NCBI RefSeq assembly: GCF_900637515.1
Contig: NZ_LR134375.1
Span: 372,001-436,000, forward strand
DNA from: Veillonella dispar
GTDB taxonomy: Bacteria > Bacillota > Negativicutes > Veillonellales > Veillonellaceae
DNA length: 64,000 nt
Direction of reading: 5' to 3'
Within the stretch, counting starts at the first letter, position 1. The number at the start of each line of letters is the position of its first letter. Positions 44,077 to 52,534 of this stretch are shown piece after piece. The notes below the pieces were generated by a model, which did no database searches, was not told the origin of the DNA, and was given only the letters and a program-made list of their open reading frames with translations. The position numbers were made by a program, and so were the translations under genes.

Positions 44077-45015
44077 TTGTTCAAAAAGAATTGGGTAAAG
44101 TTCATCATCATGGTGTTCCTATTTACCGTTGTAACCTCACCATTCGTGGTGCTCTTTGGACCATTTAATAATGTAAAGCGCGCCGTTATTGGTGCCATAT
44201 TGCAATCTCGCCATCCTCATTACATTACATGGCTATTCAGTGAAGATGAATTGCAATCTATTTTGGGCACGGTTGGTGTTGTTAAAAGCCAAGATTTGTT
44301 CAAGTTTAATGCTCGTGAAGATAAGAGTTTAAACCTTGAAAAAATTCAGTCTGCTCGTTATGTAGGCTATATTCTTGAAATTCCAGATCCTCGTCGTATT
44401 GAAGTCGGTACAGCTGCTAATATTCAAGAAAAAGGCGATACTACAAGTAATATTGCGAAGATGAATAATGCGGTAGCTGCTATCAATGGCGGTGGTTTCC
44501 ACGATCCTAATGGTACTGGTACAGGCCGTTTGCCATATGGCTTTATCTTGCATGATGGTGAATATGTCATCGGTAAAGATGTAGGACCTGAGGAAGCGGT
44601 AGACTTTGTAGGCTTCTCTAAATCTGGTAACCTTATTGCAGGTAACTATGACAAAACACAACTTGGTGATATGAAAGCAATGGAAGGTATTACCTTTGGC
44701 CCACCTCTTATCGTAGATGGTAAGAAGATGATTACTGAAGGCGATGGCGGCTGGGGCGTAGGTCCACGTACTGCTATCGGTCAAAAGAAAGATGGTACAG
44801 TACTATTCCTCGTAATTGATGGTCGTCAACCAGGTTATTCTCTTGGCGCTACATTACGTGACGTACAAGATATTCTCTATGAAAAAGGTTGCTATATTGC
44901 AGCGAATTTAGATGGTGGTTCTAGTTCTACACTATACCTCAATGGTAAAGTAGTAAACAAACCAGCCGATTTGTTAGGGGAACGCATGATCCCAACGGCG
45001 TTTATCGTGAAATAG
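44077..45015 (+). CDS. Membrane-anchored phosphodiester glycosidase (NAGPA domain)
   Basis: A 312-residue protein with a TTG start (44077; AAGGAG at 44064-44069) and an N-terminal transmembrane segment (residues 6-25). The periplasmic part is a NAGPA/DUF2233 domain: AAINGGGFHDP, GPPLIVDGKKM, WGVGPRTAIGQ, VIDGRQPGYSLGATLRDV and ANLDGGSSSTLYLNGKVVNK. The family cleaves GlcNAc-phosphodiester or related sugar-phosphate bonds in cell envelopes. Twelve bases after the deacetylase gene, which suggests joint action on one polymer. Confidence 0.9.
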   Translation: MFKKNWVKFIIMVFLFTVVTSPFVVLFGPFNNVKRAVIGAILQSRHPHYITWLFSEDELQSILGTVGVVKSQDLFKFNAREDKSLNLEKIQSARYVGYILEIPDPRRIEVGTAANIQEKGDTTSNIAKMNNAVAAINGGGFHDPNGTGTGRLPYGFILHDGEYVIGKDVGPEEAVDFVGFSKSGNLIAGNYDKTQLGDMKAMEGITFGPPLIVDGKKMITEGDGGWGVGPRTAIGQKKDGTVLFLVIDGRQPGYSLGATLRDVQDILYEKGCYIAANLDGGSSSTLYLNGKVVNKPADLLGERMIPTAFIVK

Positions 45016-45023
45016 GAGGACAC

Positions 45024-45965
45024 ATGAAACCTTTTACGCGTGTACTGAGCGCCTTTGCGGTAGGTATTCTTCTGCAAGGTGGGGTGTACCTATACCTTGA
45101 TCAATATATGTTTGCACCGACTACGGATTTTAATGTGGCTGGTGCTTCAAAGGATGATACTAAGAACTTTCCTGATGTAAAGGAAGGAACTAAATATGTA
45201 TCTTATGACCGTCAGTTCATGGCGGTTGTTACTGAAAGCTCTTTAAAAATTTATAAGGCTAATGAAAGCAAGCCTACAACGATTGATTTGAAGGGCCGTT
45301 CTATTAGTTACTTCAGCTGGATGCCTGACCGTAACTATGCTATCATGGGGCTATATGATTCTAGAGAGGTTGTTATGGCTCGTCTCAATGCGGATGATCC
45401 TGAACATGAAGTAGATACTAAACTTGAAGATTTGCCTCGTAACAGTAAAATCGTAGATGCTGCGTATTCTGAAGCGACAAACGTTGTTTACATGAAGGTA
45501 AAGGTTCAAGAACACGCATATCGCATTTATCGTACTGATGCTAACTATGATACGCGTCGCGTTTATATGCAAGCTACAGATATTGGTCATATTGGCGTAT
45601 TCTATGATGAAGATAGATTCTTCTATGATAATGCCAAGACTGGGGATATCTTCATGTTTAATGGTATTGAAGGTGGTTGGCGTGTTATCAACCCACCAGG
45701 ACGATTCCGCTTAATCGGTGTTGATATGGATAAAACTATCTATATTGCTCGTGTTGATGAGGATAACAATGCCTTAACTGTTTACACTGGTAAACTCGGT
45801 GTAGGCTTCAAACCAGTTTATAAATACAATCATCCAACAACATTCAATGAATTAACATTGTCTGATGTAAAAACTATCATTAAGGATGGTAGTGACGAAA
45901 CTACGAAGGTAACAGAAGATGATACATCTTCTAAATCTTCTAGTGATAGTAAAAAGAAATCTTAA
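45024..45965 (+). CDS. Membrane-anchored protein of unknown function, propeller-like
   Basis: A 313-residue protein with a single N-terminal membrane segment (residues 8-28). The rest has short repeated strand patterns such as FMAVVTESSLKIYKA, ISYFSWMPDRNYAIMGLYD, NVVYMKVKVQEHAYRIYRTD and DKTIYIARVDEDNNALTVY, suggesting a beta-propeller. The end is Ser/Lys-rich (SSKSSSDSKKKS). It starts 9 bases after the glycosidase, so in one operon. No enzyme motif is seen. It may be a scaffold of the envelope cluster. Confidence 0.7.
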   Translation: MKPFTRVLSAFAVGILLQGGVYLYLDQYMFAPTTDFNVAGASKDDTKNFPDVKEGTKYVSYDRQFMAVVTESSLKIYKANESKPTTIDLKGRSISYFSWMPDRNYAIMGLYDSREVVMARLNADDPEHEVDTKLEDLPRNSKIVDAAYSEATNVVYMKVKVQEHAYRIYRTDANYDTRRVYMQATDIGHIGVFYDEDRFFYDNAKTGDIFMFNGIEGGWRVINPPGRFRLIGVDMDKTIYIARVDEDNNALTVYTGKLGVGFKPVYKYNHPTTFNELTLSDVKTIIKDGSDETTKVTEDDTSSKSSSDSKKKS

Positions 45966-45968
45966 GAC

Positions 45969-46001
45969 AAAGCCTTTATAATGATTCATTATAAAGGCTT
46001 T
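45969..46001 (+). terminator. Terminator inside the envelope cluster
   Basis: 16-bp stem AAAGCCTTTATAATGA (45969-45984) with 45986-46001 and a one-base centre, then ATTCC. Without a long T-run it may be leaky toward the glycosyltransferase gene. Confidence 0.65.
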
Positions 46002-46034
46002 ATTCCTATACTAGTTTGTACTAAAAGGATATAT

Positions 46035-47207
46035 ATGAATATATTATTTGTACGACTCAGCTACATAGGCGATATACTACATGCTACACCTGCAGCACGC
46101 TGGATTAAAGAACACTATTCAGAGGCAAAGCTCCATTGGATTGTAACACCTAGTATGGTAGAACTTTTAAAGAACAATCCCTATGTAGATGAAATCATTC
46201 CATGGGAACGGGATGAATACGAAGCACATTCTAAAAAACTACATATTCCAACGATGTGGCGCATGTGGTGGGAACTTAGAGATAAGTTGGAACCATATAA
46301 ATTTGATGTGGCTGTCGATGTACAAGGGCGACTCATAACAGGGCTCGTTTTATTAGCATCAGGTGCACCTATTCGCCTTGGCCTTGGTGGTACAAAAGAA
46401 CTAAATTGGCTGTTTACAAACTACAAAGCAAAGCCAAGTACGGATCATGTTATCAAGCGATATATAGAGGTAGCAGAATTACTGAATACTGCCGTTACAG
46501 AGCATAGTGACCTAAATGTATCCAGTGCTGTTTCTGAGGATAATGTAAAACCTTGTATAACAAATGGGGTAACTGGTAAAAAGCTATACCACATGGACTT
46601 TTTTGTGCCACCTAATTTGCATGTTTGGGCAGAAGAACAGTGGAAATCAATTAGTTATGACACATTTTTGGAGCGTAGCGAAGTAGAAAAGCCACTACGC
46701 GTAGGTCTTGTGTTAGGCACGTCCTGGGCGACGAAAGAGTGGCCTCAAGAGAAATGGTATTCTCTTATTAAATCCCTTCAGTATCGAGCTAATTTTGTTT
46801 GTTTAGGTGGTCCAAAGGAGGCTACTCAATACAAACCATTGATGGATTCCTTAACAGTTGATGGCCTTGATAAAATTATGCTAAATATGCTGGGGAAAAC
46901 TACACTTCAAGAGGTAGGGGCTTTAATTGAAAGTTGCGATGTAGTAGTGACTGCTGATACAGGATCATTACATATTGCATTGGCTTTAAATAAACCAGTA
47001 GTAGCATTATTTGGCCCTACGGATCCTAAACTGTGGGGTCCATTAACGGGAAACTTTAAGGTTCTTGTTAATGATGAGTTAGATTGCTTAGGTTGTCGTA
47101 AACGACGTTGTCCTAAGCCTGATCAATATTGTATGTCTGGTATTGACTCAGTACGCGTGAAAAAGGCGATTTTCGAATTGATAGGAGATAAACATGGCAA
47201 AGTTTAA
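46035..47207 (+). CDS. Glycosyltransferase family 9 (ADP-heptose:LPS heptosyltransferase-like)
   Basis: A 390-residue GT9 enzyme. MNILFVRLSYIGDILHATP at the start, GLVLGTSWATKEWPQEKW and the donor site DVVVTADTGSLHIALALNKP followed by ALFGPTDPKLWGP. The C-terminal CLGCRKRRCPKPDQYCM is typical of heptosyltransferases. It would add heptose to the inner core of lipopolysaccharide, direct evidence for an outer membrane in this Firmicute. Start ATG 46035 follows AAAAGGAT; the open frame starts at 45981 inside the terminator. Overlaps the next gene by 14 bases. Confidence 0.9.
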   Translation: MNILFVRLSYIGDILHATPAARWIKEHYSEAKLHWIVTPSMVELLKNNPYVDEIIPWERDEYEAHSKKLHIPTMWRMWWELRDKLEPYKFDVAVDVQGRLITGLVLLASGAPIRLGLGGTKELNWLFTNYKAKPSTDHVIKRYIEVAELLNTAVTEHSDLNVSSAVSEDNVKPCITNGVTGKKLYHMDFFVPPNLHVWAEEQWKSISYDTFLERSEVEKPLRVGLVLGTSWATKEWPQEKWYSLIKSLQYRANFVCLGGPKEATQYKPLMDSLTVDGLDKIMLNMLGKTTLQEVGALIESCDVVVTADTGSLHIALALNKPVVALFGPTDPKLWGPLTGNFKVLVNDELDCLGCRKRRCPKPDQYCMSGIDSVRVKKAIFELIGDKHGKV

Positions 47208-47520
47208 AATTCAAAAAGGTTTATCCGATGCGGATATGATGAAAAACTTTAAAGATACTGAAAATTTTGAAGATACTATGCTAGATATGGAACGTTCTGC
47301 AAAGAAACCTGTAGTACATCAAAGTCCAAAACAAAAGGAAGATGCATTTTATCGTGAATTCCTTACAGATAAGGTAGAAACATTAATTGGTAAAATGTTG
47401 CTCGACATTAAGATGGAATACTTTAAAGAAGGGGAAGGGGACTTCTCTATCCAAGTAAAAAGAGATGGTAAAAATATTGTTCTTGAAACAGCACCTAAAA
47501 AGGTAAAACCTGAAAAATAA
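47194..47520 (+). CDS. Small conserved-looking protein after the glycosyltransferase
   Basis: A 108-residue charged, soluble protein overlapping the glycosyltransferase end. It starts MAKFKIQKGLSDADMMKNF, has a helical middle (FYREFLTDKVETLIGKMLLD) and a strand pair FSIQVKRDGKNIVLET. No signal peptide and no known domain. Overlap and matching codon use indicate a real gene in the operon. Confidence 0.65.
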   Translation: MAKFKIQKGLSDADMMKNFKDTENFEDTMLDMERSAKKPVVHQSPKQKEDAFYREFLTDKVETLIGKMLLDIKMEYFKEGEGDFSIQVKRDGKNIVLETAPKKVKPEK

Positions 47521-47540
47521 TATGATAAAGAGCATTTAGT

Positions 47541-47573
47541 AAAAGAATCTACCTATAAAAGGTAGGTTCTTTT
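47541..47573 (+). terminator. Terminator of the envelope cluster
   Basis: Stem AAAAGAATCTACCT (47541-47554) with 47560-47573, loop ATAAA; ends in TTTTG. Confidence 0.8.
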
Positions 47574-47879
47574 GTATATTTATAAAATGTAGAAATACGG
47601 GGGTTATTATCAATAAAATTGATAATGTTATAAATGTACCGATGATTGTCGAATTACTAGATTTATAAATACCGATATACTTTGAAAGCTGATAAATAAT
47701 AACTAAAAATTATTACGAAATAATTTTTTGTTTCTCATTAAAAAGAGCAATTAATAAGAAGAGGATTTGATTAAAAATACACGTTAAACTCTAGCTTTTT
47801 AGCACTTTATTGTGAGTTCCATCACGAAAAAATCATAAAAGAATACATGAAATCATGAGTAAATTGCATAATGTGGTTG
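47574..47879 (+). other. Intergenic region before the carboxyltransferase promoter
   Basis: About 300 bases of AT-rich sequence without ORF, tRNA or clear hairpin. I see nothing that I can call. Confidence 0.5.
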
Positions 47880-47908
47880 TTGACAAAGAATTCTATAAGT
47901 AGTCTAAT
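47880..47908 (+). promoter_or_regulatory. Promoter of the carboxyltransferase gene
   Basis: TTGACA (47880-47885), 17-base spacer, TCTAAT (47903-47908). Confidence 0.8.
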
Positions 47909-47914
47909 ATAAGT

Positions 47915-48049
47915 ATGTCTTAACGATTTGTAGAGTATTTGCCTGTGTGAGCAAGTTCTACAAAAATCGTAAAAAAATAGGTATGAGATAGTTGTGTGGT
48001 GGATGTATAAAATTACATACACAAAACTATTTCGATTTGGAGGATTAAC
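47915..48049 (+). promoter_or_regulatory. Long structured 5' UTR of the carboxyltransferase gene
   Basis: About 135 bases with two hairpins: ACGATTTGTAGA (47923-47934) with 47957-47970, enclosing TTGC/GCAA; and ATAGTTGTGT (47988-47997) with 48019-48030, enclosing ATGTA/TACAT. The GGAGG site then follows unpaired. No terminator, so it may stabilise the message or control translation. Confidence 0.5.
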
Positions 48050-49402
48050 ATGGCTAAAAAATTAAGAATCTGCGAAACCGTTCTTCGTGACGGTCATCAA
48101 TCTATTTTGGCAACACGCATGCGTTATGAACAAATGGAACCAGTGCTTGGCCTTTTAGATGAAATTGGTTATGAAGCTCTTGAATGTTGGGGCGGCGCTA
48201 CTTATGATAGCTGTCTTCGTTTCTTGAATGAAGATCCATGGGAACGCCTTCGCAAATTAAAAGCTAATGTAAAAAATACACCACTACAAATGTTACTTCG
48301 TGGCCAAAACTTGTTGGGCTACAAACATTACTCTGATGATGTAGTGGAAGCATTCTGTAAAGCTGCTGTAAAAAATGGTATTGACCGTATCCGTATTTTC
48401 GACGCATTGAACGACCCTCGTAACATGGAAGCTGCTATTAAATATTCCAAAAAAGCAGGCGCACACGTTCAATCCGCAATGGTATACACTATTTCTCCAG
48501 TTCATACAACTGAAAGCTTCTTGAAAGTAGCTGAAACATTGGTAGAAATGGGTACTGATTCCTTTTGTATCAAAGATATGTCCGGTTTGTTAGGACCTGC
48601 TGATGCATATGATTTGGTTTCCACATTCAAAAAACGTTTTGGTGAATTGCCAATCGACTTGCACAGCCATTTCACTTGCGGTCTTGCAAGCACTACATAC
48701 TGGGAAGCTGCTAAAGCTGGCGTAGATATCATCGATACTGCTATCTCTCCATTCGCTCATGCAACTAGCCAACCAGCTACTGAAACTATGATCGAAATGT
48801 TCAAAGGTACTGAATGGGATCTTGGTCTTGACCTTGATAAATACATTCCATTAGTTGACCACTTCCGTAAAGTAAAACAACAAATCGCTGAAGAATTCAA
48901 CTTGAAACCAGCTAGCGATGTAATCCCAGCTGTTCGTCGTTACCAAATTCCTGGCGGTATGTTGTCCAATACTCAAAACCAATTGAACGAAATGGGTATG
49001 GGCGATCGCTTCTTCGACGTTATGGATGAAAAGCCACGCGTTCGTGAAGACTTGGGTTACCCTCCATTGGTAACTCCAACATCCCAAATCGTTGGTACAA
49101 TGGCTATGATGAACGTTATGATGGGCGACCGTTACAAAATGGTTCCTAACGAAGTTAAAGACCTTGTACGCGGTAAATATGGTGCGTTGCCTGGTAAAAT
49201 TTCTGACGAAATTCGTCACACTATCATTGGTGATGAAGAACCAATCACTTGCCGTCCAGCAGATCTTATCGAACCTGAATTGGAAGGTTACCGTCAAGAT
49301 TTAGCTTCCAAAGGCTACAATGGTATCACTGACGAAGACGTATTGACTTACGCTATGTTCCCAGAAGTTGCTATTAACTTCTTCGATGCAAATCGTCGTT
49401 AA
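48050..49402 (+). CDS. Biotin-dependent carboxyltransferase subunit (pyruvate carboxylase B / oxaloacetate decarboxylase alpha type)
   Basis: A 450-residue enzyme subunit. RICETVLRDGHQSILATRMR at the N-terminus, FDALNDPRN, FCIKDMSGLLGPADAYDLV, the metal site DLHSHFTCGLA and SPFAHATSQPATE are the 5S/PycB carboxyltransferase motifs. It ends before the biotin-carrier domain seen in fused forms, so the carrier must be separate. It would link pyruvate and oxaloacetate in lactate fermentation. Very biased codon use indicates strong expression. Whether it works as pyruvate carboxylase or oxaloacetate decarboxylase cannot be told here. Confidence 0.9.
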   Translation: MAKKLRICETVLRDGHQSILATRMRYEQMEPVLGLLDEIGYEALECWGGATYDSCLRFLNEDPWERLRKLKANVKNTPLQMLLRGQNLLGYKHYSDDVVEAFCKAAVKNGIDRIRIFDALNDPRNMEAAIKYSKKAGAHVQSAMVYTISPVHTTESFLKVAETLVEMGTDSFCIKDMSGLLGPADAYDLVSTFKKRFGELPIDLHSHFTCGLASTTYWEAAKAGVDIIDTAISPFAHATSQPATETMIEMFKGTEWDLGLDLDKYIPLVDHFRKVKQQIAEEFNLKPASDVIPAVRRYQIPGGMLSNTQNQLNEMGMGDRFFDVMDEKPRVREDLGYPPLVTPTSQIVGTMAMMNVMMGDRYKMVPNEVKDLVRGKYGALPGKISDEIRHTIIGDEEPITCRPADLIEPELEGYRQDLASKGYNGITDEDVLTYAMFPEVAINFFDANRR

Positions 49403-49412
49403 TCCAAATATT

Positions 49413-49441
49413 AAAAGAGGATTCCTTAGGAATCCTCTTTT
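49413..49441 (+). terminator. Terminator after the carboxyltransferase gene
   Basis: 13-bp stem AAAAGAGGATTCC with its complement, loop TTA, ending in a T-run. Confidence 0.9.
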
Positions 49442-49583
49442 TTTGTGTTAATAGTAATCATTTAATAGTCATCATAAGATTAGCGTAAGTAAATGATAGA
49501 AAGAAATTTATTTTTTCAGATATGACATTTTTATATTTAGAGATTTTATAAAAAATATAGAGATTATTATCCGGAGAGATATA

Positions 49584-49618
49584 AATACTTGTATTTTATG
49601 TCCAAAAAAATACTTGTA
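49584..49618 (+). repeat. Direct repeat before the two-component operon
   Basis: AATACTTGTA occurs at 49584-49593 and 49609-49618, 25 bases apart, about 225 bases before the histidine kinase start. A possible binding site, for example of the response regulator. The rest of the 49403-49843 gap holds the terminator and a weak promoter (TTGCTT 49775-49780, TAAACT 49799-49804). Confidence 0.4.
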
Positions 49619-49843
49619 ATACATTTGTGCGATCCACACGGATACGTGTAAATTATATTGAATGTTGGAGGATATTAGGTAAAATAAGGCTTTCCGTGGT
49701 TGTATACCAACTATTAATTATAAACTAATAATGAATAATAAATGAAAGCTATATTATTTTTTTGATTAATATACTTGCTTTAAGTATTAAAAATAGCGTA
49801 AACTATAAGAAGTATCTAATATTTATGATATTGAGGTAACCCT

Positions 49844-51184
49844 GTGAATTTACAAATACGGATTTGGATATCCAATGTTGTGCTCTTTGTAGTGCCTATT
49901 TTGATAGCAATTATCTTATTTTTGTTATACTTTACAGGTCTGCGCATATTGGCTAATGCCGGTTACTATTTGCGTATTGAGCAGGAACAACAGTTTAAAA
50001 GTGTCAGTCGAATCACTGAAACAATTACCTTTTATGGTTTAGAAAACAACTTAATAGATAGCTTAGTAAAGCCTAGCTATAGTCTACTTGATCCGAAGGA
50101 AGTATATGTAGAGGTACTAGATCAAGGTAATATGGTGTACAGCTATGGTAATCCTCAAATCTATAGTGCTTCTGCTATTGTTGGTCTTATTGATGTAAAC
50201 CCTGAATTACAAGGTATTGTATATCAGTCCAATAATACGTTCGTATATGAAATGCGGAAATACGATGGGCGACATGCTTACGTATATCATATTGCTATAA
50301 AGCGCGCTACTCATGGTAGTGATAGCTTAATGGAAACAGTTTCCTTCTATATTATTGTAGTGGCTATATTACTCTTTATTGTTACGTTCTTTGCTATTAA
50401 CCGATTTGTTACACGCTTTATCATGATTCATGTTAAGAATATGACAAAGTCCTTAGAAATGGCCAATCGCCAGATTGAAATGGAACAGGAGCAACAAAAA
50501 GAGTTACTAGCAGGGATATCCCATGATATTCGAACGCCGTTAACAGCTATTAAAGCGTACGCAGAAGGTGTTCGCGATGGTATAGCACCAACAGAAGAAC
50601 AACAAAAACGCTACATGGGAATTATTTTAAAACGAGCTAATGATTTAGATTCGATGTTAGAGGAGTTATTCCTCATTACAACTTTAAATTATAAAAAAGA
50701 GTCCCGTCCATCTGAACGAATTGAACTCGGTCAATATGTACGTGATTTTGTAGAAGATCATTTGGCTCCTTATCAAACAAGAGGTCTAGAAATTAAATTC
50801 CGTATAGCAGCGGAAAATGCTTTCATTAATGCAAACCCACAATTGTTACAGCGGGTTTTACAAAATGTGTTGAACAATAGTGCTAAGTATAAAATATCCG
50901 ATGTCGGTCATTGTGTTATTGATGTAACTAGTGATGATGATTTTGTATACTGTGTTATCAGTGATGATGGTCCAGGGGTACCACCAGAATCTTTAGAACG
51001 TCTAATGCGTCCATTCTACCGTGTAGATTCATCTCGTACGAACCCACAAGAAGGTAGTGGTCTGGGATTATCGATTATTCGTCGAATTATGGAAATCTTT
51101 GAAGGCCGAGTTGTGATTGAAAATGTAAGACCACATGGTCTACGTATTATATTAGAATTTCCTAAACAAGGAGAAGAATCATGA
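49844..51184 (+). CDS. Sensor histidine kinase
   Basis: A 446-residue membrane kinase. Two transmembrane segments (about residues 10-35 and 165-188) bracket an outside sensor domain of about 130 residues. The phospho-acceptor His is in GISHDIRTPLTAIKAYAEG (about residue 227), followed by NVLNNSAKYK (N-box), SDDGPGVPPESLERL (G1) and GSGLGLSIIRRIME (G2). GTG start with GAGGTA upstream. Overlaps the response regulator by four bases. The signal is unknown; neighbouring HtrA suggests envelope stress. Confidence 0.93.
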   Translation: MNLQIRIWISNVVLFVVPILIAIILFLLYFTGLRILANAGYYLRIEQEQQFKSVSRITETITFYGLENNLIDSLVKPSYSLLDPKEVYVEVLDQGNMVYSYGNPQIYSASAIVGLIDVNPELQGIVYQSNNTFVYEMRKYDGRHAYVYHIAIKRATHGSDSLMETVSFYIIVVAILLFIVTFFAINRFVTRFIMIHVKNMTKSLEMANRQIEMEQEQQKELLAGISHDIRTPLTAIKAYAEGVRDGIAPTEEQQKRYMGIILKRANDLDSMLEELFLITTLNYKKESRPSERIELGQYVRDFVEDHLAPYQTRGLEIKFRIAAENAFINANPQLLQRVLQNVLNNSAKYKISDVGHCVIDVTSDDDFVYCVISDDGPGVPPESLERLMRPFYRVDSSRTNPQEGSGLGLSIIRRIMEIFEGRVVIENVRPHGLRIILEFPKQGEES

Positions 51185-51870
51185 GTGAACATATCTTAAT
51201 TATTGAAGACGATTTGGATATCGCCAATATTGAGCGTGATTATTTGATGGTGGCAGGTTATGATGTAACTATTATGACTAATGGTACTGAAGGTATTGAG
51301 GCTGCCTTAAATACTCCTGTAGACCTTATTATCCTTGATGTTATGTTGCCAGAAATGGATGGTTTTGAAGTTTGCCGCCAAATTCGAGACAAGGTTCGTG
51401 TACCAATTGTTATGGTAACAGCTCGACTTGATGATATTGATAAAATCCGTGGTCTAGGTGTAGGCGCTGATGACTACATTGAAAAACCATTCTCGCCATC
51501 TGTATTGATTGCAAAAATCAAAGCTATGTTAGCACAATATAAGCGTTTAACAGAGCGTGATGCTATGGAAACCAATGCGATTCAATCTGGAGAAATCCGT
51601 CTTGATCCTAAGATGATGAAAGTTTGGGTAAACGAAAAAGAAGTTCACCTTAAAAAGAAAGAATTCCAGTTATTAGAATTCTTAATGCGTAATCGTGATA
51701 TCGTATTCAGTAAAGAAGAATTATACTCTCGCGTTTGGGGGTTAGATTCCTATGGTGATTATGCAACAGTAGCTGTACATATCAACCGTTTACGTGAAGA
51801 AATTGAAGATAATCCATCTGATAGTAAACACATTATTACAGTATGGGGCGTGGGTTATAAATTTGTTTGA
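51181..51870 (+). CDS. OmpR/PhoB-family response regulator
   Basis: A 229-residue regulator. The receiver domain has acidic residues in IIEDDLD, phospho-acceptor Asp53 in IILDVMLPEMDGFEV, Thr in VMVTARLDD and Lys in YIEKPFSP. The C-terminal winged helix shows KKKEFQLLEFLMRN and YATVAVHINRLREEIED, ending GVGYKFV. Translationally coupled to the kinase by an ATGA overlap. Its targets are unknown, possibly htrA and the RNA downstream. Confidence 0.95.
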   Translation: MSEHILIIEDDLDIANIERDYLMVAGYDVTIMTNGTEGIEAALNTPVDLIILDVMLPEMDGFEVCRQIRDKVRVPIVMVTARLDDIDKIRGLGVGADDYIEKPFSPSVLIAKIKAMLAQYKRLTERDAMETNAIQSGEIRLDPKMMKVWVNEKEVHLKKKEFQLLEFLMRNRDIVFSKEELYSRVWGLDSYGDYATVAVHINRLREEIEDNPSDSKHIITVWGVGYKFV

Positions 51871-51990
51871 TAACTGAAAAGGATATTCATACTATATTCA
51901 CGTTATTCGTGGCTGTTGATTAATTATGAATTTATAGAGGGTTATTATATAGATATAATCAAAGTTTTAACAATATTTTATAATGTTACT

Positions 51991-52018
51991 TTGATAATTT
52001 AGATATACAATGTATACT
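51991..52018 (+). promoter_or_regulatory. Promoter of small RNA candidate 2
   Basis: TTGATA (51991-51996), 16-base spacer, TATACT (52013-52018). Confidence 0.7.
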
Positions 52019-52024
52019 AATTCT

Positions 52025-52196
52025 AGTAAGGCTGAAGTTTGATTCCAGAAAAGTACAACTAAACTTCTCTCTCTTAATAAGTTCTCTCTCAAACTTTTCT
52101 GGGTCATATATACTCTCTCTCAACAGTCCTTACACTCTCAAACTATATGCATAAAGGGCATTCCTAGCGACGGCTAGCGAATGCCCTTTATGTTTT
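52025..52196 (+). ncRNA. Small RNA candidate 2 with repeated CUCUCUC motifs
   Basis: About 170 bases with promoter and terminator and no ORF. A closing stem GTAAGG-CTG (52026-52034) pairs with CAG-T-CCTTAC (52123-52132). Inside, CCAGAAAAGT (52045-52054) pairs perfectly with ACTTTTCTGG (52093-52102), and AACTT/AAGTT (52062-52066, 52079-52083) forms a small hairpin. Four CU repeats lie in the unpaired parts: 52067-52074, 52084-52090, 52113-52121 and 52135-52139. The terminator at 52151-52191 is very strong. Repeated unpaired C/U motifs are how multi-target sRNAs such as Listeria LhrC bind Shine-Dalgarno sites; the function here is inferred. Lies between a two-component operon and htrA. Confidence 0.7.
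52151..52196 (+). terminator. Terminator of small RNA candidate 2
   Basis: 13-bp stem ATAAAGGGCATTC (52151-52163) with 52179-52191, extended by CTAGC/GCTAG, then GTTTTAT. Confidence 0.88.
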
Positions 52197-52342
52197 ATAT
52201 GGTACATTTTTATATAGATATGTCTTTATGTAATTTCTCTATAGTTGAATCGCCTTGAAATTAGATTTGCTCTTAACATATTACAAGATACATATTATTT
52301 ATAGAAATTATATTTTTATAATAGATGTAATAAATTGTTATC

Positions 52343-52371
52343 TTGCAATGTGCTGTCTTGCGTACTATAAT
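52343..52371 (+). promoter_or_regulatory. Promoter of htrA
   Basis: TTGCAA (52343-52348), 17-base spacer, TATAAT (52366-52371). The leader would be about 157 bases and contains a repeated AAATTGATTTT (52380-52410 region). Between the RNA terminator and this promoter I see nothing else. Confidence 0.75.
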
Positions 52372-52534
52372 AGGTTCATCAAAAATTGATTTTATAAAAT
52401 TGATTTTGGTGAAAGTAGATATATACTGCTATATTACATTGTTGTTACAGTGTGTATTCGATTGCGATTGGCAGTTTATATGATAAGAAATATAACACTA
52501 AGAAATCATTAAGAGATGATATAAGGAGATATGC

